Shown piece by piece: positions 58,485-64,000 of a stretch of 64,000 nucleotides of DNA. The notes under the pieces are model-generated. The model had not been told where the DNA came from and made no database searches. It saw nothing but the letters and a program-made list of their open reading frames with translations. Position 1 is the stretch's first letter, and every line of letters starts with the position of its first letter. This DNA comes from Burkholderia sp. H160 (GTDB lineage Bacteria > Pseudomonadota > Gammaproteobacteria > Burkholderiales > Burkholderiaceae). The DNA lies in assembly GCA_000173575.1 (NCBI GenBank), contig ABYL01000012.1, forward strand, positions 1-64,000, in the 5' to 3' direction. A program made the position numbers and the translations under genes.

Positions 58485-59927
58485 TCACAGCAGGATGGGC
58501 GCGCAAATCAAAACAAACACGGCGATATAGAAGACGCCGAATATCAGCCCGAGTCTCCAGAAGTCACCCGCGGGCAGGTACCCGCTGCCGAAGTAGACAG
58601 GACTCGGCCCTGTTCCATAAGGCGTCAGGATCCCCATGATCCCCAACGTCAGCGAGAGCATCAGCGCAAATGCCTCCATCGGCATGCCGGGGATGGTCGT
58701 GCCCACCGCCAGCATGACCGGCAGCATCGCCGTCGCATGAGCGGTCACGCTCGCGAACAGGTAATGCGTGAAGAAAAAGATCAGCACGAGGACGATCGCC
58801 GCCGTCGTCGGGGGAAAGCCATTCATGTGCGTCGAGATCGTCGCGGCAAACCATTTGACGAAGCCAGTCCTGCTGAGCCCATCGGCGAGAGCGACAAGCG
58901 TCGCGAACCACACAAGGGTATTCCACGCCTGTTTGTTGGCGAGCATGTCGTCCCAGCTCACCACCTTGGTGACCAGCATTAGCGCGATCACCATCAGCGC
59001 CGCGGTCGTGGGATTGACGTAGTCGTCCGCAAAGACCCATAGCGCGAGGGCGATCAGCACCAGCACTGCGAGCATGATTTCCGCCCGGGTGAGCGGCCCC
59101 ATCTCCTTGAGCTGTTGGGCAGCCCAGGCTGGCACCTCGGCACTCTGCTTCACTTGAGGCGGATAAAGCAGGTAGGTGAGTAGAGGTATGGCCAGCAGAA
59201 GCAGGATGCCCGCGGGCGCGAAGGCCAGAAACCACTGCGTCCACTGAAGGTCGACGTTGACCGTTTTCTTGACGAGCTCGACGGCGAGCAGATTGGGTGC
59301 GAGCGCGGTGAGGAACATCGAACTCGTCACGCAGGTCGTGGCGATAGCTATCCACATGATGTACGAACCGATGCGCCTTGCCGACGGATCGTTCGGCTTC
59401 GAGTCGTACAGCGGCGGCAAACTGCGAATCACCGGGAAGATCGTTCCGCCGCTGCGGGCTGTGTTGGAAGGGGTGAATGGCGCGATCACGGTGTCCGCCA
59501 CCATCACCGCGTAGCCGAGCGTCAGGGTCCGGCGGCCGAGCGCCCGCACGAGCATCAGTGCAATGCGCCGGCCGAGTCCCGTTTTCTCATATCCGAGGGC
59601 GAACATGAAGGCGCCAAAGATCAGCCACACCGTGCTATTGGAGAAACCGGACAGCGCCCAGCTGAGGCCCGCGCTCGCGACATTGAAACCAGGTCTCGCG
59701 AGTTGCTCGGGACTGAAGAACACATACTCACTGAATACAGCGACGAGCGTCACGGCGATGAGACCGATTGCGGCACCCGGAATGGGCTCCAGCATCAGCC
59801 CGACGATCACACCTACGAAAATGGCGAAGTAGTACCACGTGTGCTGTGCAAGACCGGCAGGCGCGGGAATCAGTGCGATCACGATCACCACGATCAGGGG
59901 AGCGACGGCCTTCCACAAAGTTTTCAT
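58485..59927 (-). CDS. DASS-family anion permease, CitT-like
   Basis: 480 residues from ATG 59927. About 12 membrane segments with DASS signature loops: APFTPSNTARSGGTIFPVIRSL (the SNT motif), TALAPNLLAVEL and GILTPYGTGPSPVYFGSGYL. The CitT/TtdT/SdcS-like group carries citrate, succinate, fumarate or tartrate. Divergent from the fumarate reductase-like operon, with 103 bases between starts, so it probably supplies that enzyme's dicarboxylate. It shares only the family, not close identity, with the permease at 21810. Confidence 0.9.
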   Translation of the reverse strand: MKTLWKAVAPLIVVIVIALIPAPAGLAQHTWYYFAIFVGVIVGLMLEPIPGAAIGLIAVTLVAVFSEYVFFSPEQLARPGFNVASAGLSWALSGFSNSTVWLIFGAFMFALGYEKTGLGRRIALMLVRALGRRTLTLGYAVMVADTVIAPFTPSNTARSGGTIFPVIRSLPPLYDSKPNDPSARRIGSYIMWIAIATTCVTSSMFLTALAPNLLAVELVKKTVNVDLQWTQWFLAFAPAGILLLLAIPLLTYLLYPPQVKQSAEVPAWAAQQLKEMGPLTRAEIMLAVLVLIALALWVFADDYVNPTTAALMVIALMLVTKVVSWDDMLANKQAWNTLVWFATLVALADGLSRTGFVKWFAATISTHMNGFPPTTAAIVLVLIFFFTHYLFASVTAHATAMLPVMLAVGTTIPGMPMEAFALMLSLTLGIMGILTPYGTGPSPVYFGSGYLPAGDFWRLGLIFGVFYIAVFVLICAPILL

Positions 59928-59960
59928 GCGATGCCCCTTTGCCGGAACCTTCCGTGTGCT

Positions 59961-59977
59961 AAGGTTTATATGACCTT
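59961..59977. promoter_or_regulatory. Inverted repeat between divergent permease and reductase genes
   Basis: AAGGT-N7-ACCTT in the 103-base spacer, 34 bases upstream of the permease start and 54 before the reductase start. Could be an operator for a regulator of both transcription units. Five-base arms make chance possible. Confidence 0.3.
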
Positions 59978-60030
59978 TTTCGCGCATTCGCCAGTCAAGT
60001 GTTCGCGGCGCGCAAGGAGCGTACGAGACC

Positions 60031-60669
60031 ATGGTTCGCGTGAGTATCGAAGGGCACGAGATTCAGGCGCCGGCCAACTGCTCGATCCTGCAGGCCATGG
60101 GGCATGCGGGACAGACCCTCGTCGAGGGTGTCGGCTGCATGTCCCAGGGTGTGTGCGGCTCATGCCGTGTGATGGTACGGCGCAGCGGCGAGCAGGAAGT
60201 CAACACCGCGCTCGCCTGCGAGACCCTCGTCGAAGAGGGTATGCAGGTCGCATTTCTCGATTACTTCACCGCGTCGGAACGTCACCTGTATCAAATGGAA
60301 GACATCGGCGACAGCTGGGAGACGCTGAGCAAGATTGCCGAGATCTTCCCCGAAGCATCGCATTGTCGTCATTGCAGCGGCTGCGACCGGGCCTGTCCAA
60401 AGGGGCTCGAGGTGCAGCGTGGCGTGAACCTGGCGGTAGAGGGCAATCTGGCCGCATCGAGCCAGGTATTCGACGAATGCGTGATGTGCAACCTGTGCAC
60501 GCTCGCATGCCCCGAGCATATCCGGCCGAACCATCTGGGTGTGTTCGTGCGCCGGATGATCGCGTCGCTTTCGCTGCGTCCGGCCAATCTGATGCGGCGG
60601 CTGCAGCAGATCGAGAGCGGTGAAATGAAGATCGACTTCGATGCGCCTGGCGCGCGACCGCCTCGCTGA
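60031..60669 (+). CDS. FrdB/SdhB-like iron-sulfur subunit with two ferredoxin-type clusters
   Basis: 212 residues. N-terminal [2Fe-2S] domain with C36, C42, C45 and C63. Two C-x2-C-x2-C-x3-CP motifs follow at 112-122 and 150-160, typical of two [4Fe-4S] clusters. Ordinary quinone-linked FrdB/SdhB has a [3Fe-4S] centre in the second position, so this protein is closer to the Hdr/Tfr type. It should carry electrons to the flavoprotein encoded 15 bases downstream. AAGGAG precedes the ATG. No membrane anchor gene follows. Confidence 0.85.
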   Translation: MVRVSIEGHEIQAPANCSILQAMGHAGQTLVEGVGCMSQGVCGSCRVMVRRSGEQEVNTALACETLVEEGMQVAFLDYFTASERHLYQMEDIGDSWETLSKIAEIFPEASHCRHCSGCDRACPKGLEVQRGVNLAVEGNLAASSQVFDECVMCNLCTLACPEHIRPNHLGVFVRRMIASLSLRPANLMRRLQQIESGEMKIDFDAPGARPPR

Positions 60670-60684
60670 CCGGAGCGAAACACC

Positions 60685-62334
60685 ATGTCCGCCTGCATAC
60701 CCTACGATGATGCGCGCCAGCGCTACCGCCCCGGGATGGAGGCGAGGATGCGCAGCGACGACGTCCCGGTCGATGAACTCCTGAAGGCTTACCACCCCGA
60801 CCATGGACCGCACGCTCGCGTCATGCTGAGCGTCGGGGTCAATCGCGGAGACCCTTGCCAGCCCGATCTCGCGCGCCATCTGCAGGCCAACGCGCTGATC
60901 GATGATGTCGACATCGCCGGCGCGCAATTGATGACCACCGATGTGCTGGTGATCGGCGGCGGCGGTGGCGGTTGTGCAGCGGCGCTCACGGCGGCGAAGC
61001 AGGGCGCGCGCGTCATCCTCGCCACCAAGCTGCGCCTCGGCGACAGCAATACGGTCATGGCCGAAGGCGGAATCCAGGCGGCCATCGGCGAGGATGACAG
61101 TCCCCAACTGCATTTCGAGGACACGCTTCGCGCCGGACATTTCTGCGGCGAACCCGAACTCGTGGCGCAGATGGTGATGGACGGCCCCGATGTGATTCGC
61201 TGGCTGATCCAGCTCGGCATGATGTTTGATCTGGAAGAGGACCAGCCGCTCGGAGGCAATCTGTTGCGCAAGAAGCCCGGTGGCGCATCGGCGGCGCGGA
61301 TTCTGTCGTATCGGGACTACACCGGCCTCGAAATGATGCGCGTGCTGCGCGAGGCGGTGGATCTCGATCCGGGCATCGAGCTGTGGAACCGCTGCCCACT
61401 GGTCGAACTGCTGTCCGACGAGCGCGGGGGCTGCGCCGGCGCGGTAATCTACAACCTCGAATGGCGTACCTTCGTGCTGGTGCGCGCGCGCGCCGTGATT
61501 CTTGCCACCGGCGGCGCCGGGCGACTGCACCTGAATTCTTTCCCGACCTCGAACCACTACGGCGCCACCGCCGACGGTCTGGTGCTCGCCTATCGGATCG
61601 GCGCGCGCCTGCGCGAGCTCGACTCGTTCCAGTACCATCCGACCGGCATCGCCTACCCGCATCATCTGGCGGGCGGCCTGATTTCCGAGGCGGCGCGATC
61701 CGCGGGAGCGAGACTTCTGAACGGCGAAGGCGAACGTTTCATCGACGAGCTCAAGCCGCGCGACGTGGTCGCCTCGGCCATCCTGCGCGAGTGCGGGCAG
61801 GGGCGCGGGATCGAGCGCGACGGCCAGGTCGGTGTGTTCCTTGATACGCCGACGCTCGAAATCGAGCATCCCGGCATCCTCGCGAAACGTCTCGTCACGC
61901 TTCGCCATCTCGCACACAAGTGCGGCATCGATGCGGCGCAGGAGCCGTTCCTCGTTTATCCCACGCTCCACTACCAGAACGGCGGTGTCGCCATCGACAA
62001 GAACGGCGCCACGAACGTACCGGGCCTGTTCTGCGTCGGCGAGGTGACGGGCGGCATCCACGGCCGCAACCGCTTGATGGGTAACGCGCTGCTCGACATC
62101 CTGAGCATGGGGCGCCGTGCCGGCGCGAAGGCGGCGCAATCGAGGGAGTGGGTCATGGCGAGCCGCGCCGGAATCGGTCACGTGCACGCGTGGCAGAGAG
62201 AGCTGACGCAGGCGGGACTGCCGCTTCACGTGAAGGCGCCGCAGCTTTTTCCCGCCTATGCCCATTTCGATCTGCGCGTCGATGCCGGATTGCGTTCGAG
62301 CGCGCGCGGCCGCGTGATCGGCGGCATCCGGTAA
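60685..62334 (+). CDS. FrdA/SdhA-like flavoprotein subunit
   Basis: 549 residues. The FAD-binding motif VLVIGGGGGGCAAA lies at 87-100, so about 85 residues precede the usual FrdA start. Covalent-flavin/active-site elements include HPTG in SFQYHPTGIAYPHH, GGLISEAARSAGARLLNGEGERFIDEL, HYQNGG and GRNRLMGNALLD. The C-terminal helical domain is short (about 60 residues after GNALLD). Predicted fumarate reductase or related dicarboxylate oxidoreductase, soluble, since no FrdC/D is present. L-aspartate oxidase is a less likely alternative given the FeS partner. Confidence 0.85.
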   Translation: MSACIPYDDARQRYRPGMEARMRSDDVPVDELLKAYHPDHGPHARVMLSVGVNRGDPCQPDLARHLQANALIDDVDIAGAQLMTTDVLVIGGGGGGCAAALTAAKQGARVILATKLRLGDSNTVMAEGGIQAAIGEDDSPQLHFEDTLRAGHFCGEPELVAQMVMDGPDVIRWLIQLGMMFDLEEDQPLGGNLLRKKPGGASAARILSYRDYTGLEMMRVLREAVDLDPGIELWNRCPLVELLSDERGGCAGAVIYNLEWRTFVLVRARAVILATGGAGRLHLNSFPTSNHYGATADGLVLAYRIGARLRELDSFQYHPTGIAYPHHLAGGLISEAARSAGARLLNGEGERFIDELKPRDVVASAILRECGQGRGIERDGQVGVFLDTPTLEIEHPGILAKRLVTLRHLAHKCGIDAAQEPFLVYPTLHYQNGGVAIDKNGATNVPGLFCVGEVTGGIHGRNRLMGNALLDILSMGRRAGAKAAQSREWVMASRAGIGHVHAWQRELTQAGLPLHVKAPQLFPAYAHFDLRVDAGLRSSARGRVIGGIR

Positions 62335-62354
62335 GGCGAACCACGGAGCACGCG

Positions 62355-63599
62355 ATGCAAACGCTGAATCAGTGCTTGATGAGGGACGATTTCCGTGTCG
62401 GCGCCGACCTCGATGCGTGGTTCGCGTGCGGTGGCGGAGAGGGACTCGCCAAAGCGCTCGAAGATCCGGAGGCGATCATCGCCGAAATCGCGCTGGCTGA
62501 CTTGCGCGGAATGGGAGGCGCCGGCTTCCCGGCGCATCGTAAGTGGGCGCCGGTCGCGGCCGCCCCTGACGGTGACAAGTACGTCATTTGCAATGGCAAC
62601 GAAGATGAGCCGGGCACTTTCAAGGACCGCTTTCTGCTCGAACACACGCCGCATCAGGTGATCGAGGGCGCGCTGATTGCCGCGCTGGCGACGCGGGCGA
62701 ACCATGTCGTTCTGTATGTCAATCCGCACCAGACGGCGTCTCTCGCGGTGACTCGCGAGGCGGTGAAGCAGTGGTCGGGTCACGCGCAATTCGCTGCGAT
62801 CGAGAGCTGGATTGGCGGCCCTGTGTCGCTTGGCGTGGTCCCTAGCTCGGGGTTGTACATTGGCGGAGAGGAAACGGCGGTGATAGCCAGCGTCGAAGGT
62901 GGCTTTCCGTTTCCGCGTCGCAAACCGCCTTTCCCGGCCGAGCACGGCGTGCACGGCGCGCCGACCATCGTCAACAACATCGAGACGCTGGCACACGTAC
63001 CCGGGATTCTGCGTCACGGTGCGCAGTGGTACCGGGACCTCGGCGTAGGGGATGCGGCCGGAACCAAGCTCTATTCGCTCTCCGGCGATGTACTCCGTCC
63101 CGGTCTGTACGAACTGCCGATGGGCACGAGCCTGGAGACGCTGGTCTTCCAGCACGGCGGCGGCATGCTACAGGGCAAGGAATTCAAGGCGGTCTTCACG
63201 GGTGGTCCATCCAACACCCTGCTGACGAAGCGCGATCTCGACGTTGCACTGGACTTCGACTCGGTGCGCCAACGCCGCTCGCGGCTGGGGACGGGCGCGA
63301 TGATCGTGGTGTCGGAAGGCACCAGCATCGTGCGCAAGGTCGCGGATTACGTGAATTTCTTCGCTCAGGGTTCGTGCGGCCAGTGCCCGCCATGCAAGGG
63401 CGGAACGTTTCAGATGATGCGGCTTCTCAACCGGCTCGACACGGGACGCGGTGTGCGCGCCGATCTGGAAGCACTGGAGAACCTGTGCACTGTTCTTCCC
63501 GGCAGCGGACGTTGCGGTTTGATCGACGGCGCGGTGACGGTGGTGGAGAGTTCGATTAACCAGTTCCGCGCGGAATATGAAGCGCTATTGATGGCGTAG
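62355..63599 (+). CDS. NuoF-like NADH/FMN subunit of the reductase complex
   Basis: 414 residues from ATG 62355, 20 bases after the flavoprotein stop. NuoF-like layout: LRGMGGAGFPAHRKW, FMN motif CNGNEDEPGTFKDR, NADH-site GGEETAVIASVEG, SLBB fold, and a C-terminal [4Fe-4S] with C341, C344, C347 and C387. Complex I NuoE and NuoG are absent. In this operon it should take electrons from NADH and pass them to the iron-sulfur protein, giving a soluble NADH:fumarate-type reductase. The longer upstream frame belongs to the preceding gene's shadow. Confidence 0.87.
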   Translation: MQTLNQCLMRDDFRVGADLDAWFACGGGEGLAKALEDPEAIIAEIALADLRGMGGAGFPAHRKWAPVAAAPDGDKYVICNGNEDEPGTFKDRFLLEHTPHQVIEGALIAALATRANHVVLYVNPHQTASLAVTREAVKQWSGHAQFAAIESWIGGPVSLGVVPSSGLYIGGEETAVIASVEGGFPFPRRKPPFPAEHGVHGAPTIVNNIETLAHVPGILRHGAQWYRDLGVGDAAGTKLYSLSGDVLRPGLYELPMGTSLETLVFQHGGGMLQGKEFKAVFTGGPSNTLLTKRDLDVALDFDSVRQRRSRLGTGAMIVVSEGTSIVRKVADYVNFFAQGSCGQCPPCKGGTFQMMRLLNRLDTGRGVRADLEALENLCTVLPGSGRCGLIDGAVTVVESSINQFRAEYEALLMA

Positions 63600-63626
63600 G
63601 GGCCCTGGCAGGCATGTTGAAATGCG

Positions 63627-63650
63627 ATAGCCCCGCCGAAGCGGGGCTAT
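63627..63650. terminator. Hairpin terminator between convergent genes
   Basis: A perfect 10-base-pair stem ATAGCCCCGC/GCGGGGCTAT with a CGAA loop, 27 bases after the NuoF-like stop. The U-tract is weak on both strands, but position and symmetry suit a bidirectional terminator. Confidence 0.7.
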
Positions 63651-63660
63651 TCAATACTCG

Positions 63661-63753
63661 CTATAGTCCCCTGTCCCAATCGGATTTGATCGGCGAGCTA
63701 CCACGGCCATTATCGAGCGGATCGCCTTCAACAATCGCATAGAAAATGTTCAT
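63661..63753 (-). CDS. PAAR-like N-terminal stub
   Basis: A 30-residue frame from ATG 63753: FYAIVEGDPLDNGRGSSPI, then stop. FYAIVEGDPL-x-N is how many Burkholderia PAAR-domain proteins, the tips of type VI spikes, begin; full proteins are 90 residues or more. The frame ends where the hairpin begins, so it is a truncated or very short PAAR relative. ATG two bases after the stop of the partial gene upstream. Confidence 0.45.
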   Translation of the reverse strand: MNIFYAIVEGDPLDNGRGSSPIKSDWDRGL

Positions 63754-63755
63754 CG

Positions 63756-64000
63756 TTACTCCGGTTTGTCTTTCTGTGCCGGAATTTGCAACGCTCTAGA
63801 TTGCTGGTGACGATCCGAATAGATTTGCTCGGCTTCGCCTTTTCCGGTTTCGTATCGGTGAAGAATATAACGCGTGCTAGATTCGTTCCTCCCGCTATTG
63901 GGTATCACAACGGTTAGTCCTTGAGCGTCAAGATAGACGGCAGTCGGTCGTTCGCGTTCAGCAAAATCGACATGCTCCCATCGCCTGGCATTAGCGTTGT
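63756..64000 (-). CDS. Partial gene, C-terminal end only, cut by the window edge
   Basis: 80 residues readable on the minus strand up to TAA at 63756-63758 (VDFAERERPTAVYLDAQGLTVV; STRYILHRYETGKGEAEQIYS). The 5' end lies outside the window. Polar, lower G+C than the core genes, no family recognised. Two bases before the PAAR-like stub, so probably one operon, perhaps linked to type VI cargo. Confidence 0.5.
   Translation of the reverse strand, partial: NANARRWEHVDFAERERPTAVYLDAQGLTVVIPNSGRNESSTRYILHRYETGKGEAEQIYSDRHQQSRALQIPAQKDKPE

Noticed and set aside
60160..62265. 701-residue minus-strand frame opposite the reductase operon
   Set aside because: Shadow of the FrdB/FrdA-like genes; composition is Arg/His-rich and no motif is present.

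Overview
The window reads as a high-GC beta-proteobacterial chromosome or megaplasmid of the Burkholderia/Paraburkholderia group. This rests on the strongly G/C-ending codon use and on gene types typical of that group: FtrA next to a rhodanese, a Gts-like sugar ABC operon, a DUF1479 gene, DASS anion permeases and an HTH-fused aspartate carbamoyltransferase. The assignment is from gene content, not a database match. I saw no rRNA, tRNA, insertion sequence or CRISPR array.

Region by region: 1-4130 holds secreted or envelope proteins and a head-to-head histidine kinase/response regulator pair. 4150-15230 is metabolic and regulatory: two LysR genes each divergent from a reductase, a secreted esterase, an aspartate carbamoyltransferase with an N-terminal HTH, a DapA paralogue, an MHYT-GGDEF-EAL protein, a rhodanese and FtrA. 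15270-21810 is accessory, with two likely type VI secretion cargo/immunity pairs (a DUF2778/Tlde1-like pair and a lipase/ankyrin pair) mixed with broken genes. 21810-29000 carries a DASS permease with an atypical LDH-like dehydrogenase, an AraC/NTF2-like pair, a DUF1479 enzyme and an MCP with a C-terminal sensor. 29150-36130 is a beta-glucoside or glucose module: LacI-type operator, GH1 glucosidase, ABC transporter and LacI regulator. 36270-40180 has a SulP transporter, a lipid A acyltransferase-like gene, a GNAT remnant and a universal stress protein.

40350-58470 is the most striking block, a duplicated potassium P-type ATPase locus. One strand has small ORF-kdpF-kdpA-kdpB-kdpC-kdpD-kdpE. 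The other has small ORF-kdpF-kdpA-kdpB-kdpC-EIIA-like gene, without its own sensor pair. A third kdpA stands alone and has changed selectivity-filter residues. Both operons have an 18-base T-rich site with the 11-bp-period direct repeat I recall from the E. coli KdpE box, so the single KdpDE pair may control both.

58485-63600 is a DASS anion permease divergent from a three-gene operon: an FrdB-like iron-sulfur protein, an FrdA-like flavoprotein and a NuoF-like NADH/FMN protein. No membrane anchor is encoded. This suggests a soluble NADH-linked fumarate (or related dicarboxylate) reductase. At the right edge a hairpin is followed by a PAAR-like stub and a cut-off gene, probably another type VI-associated locus.
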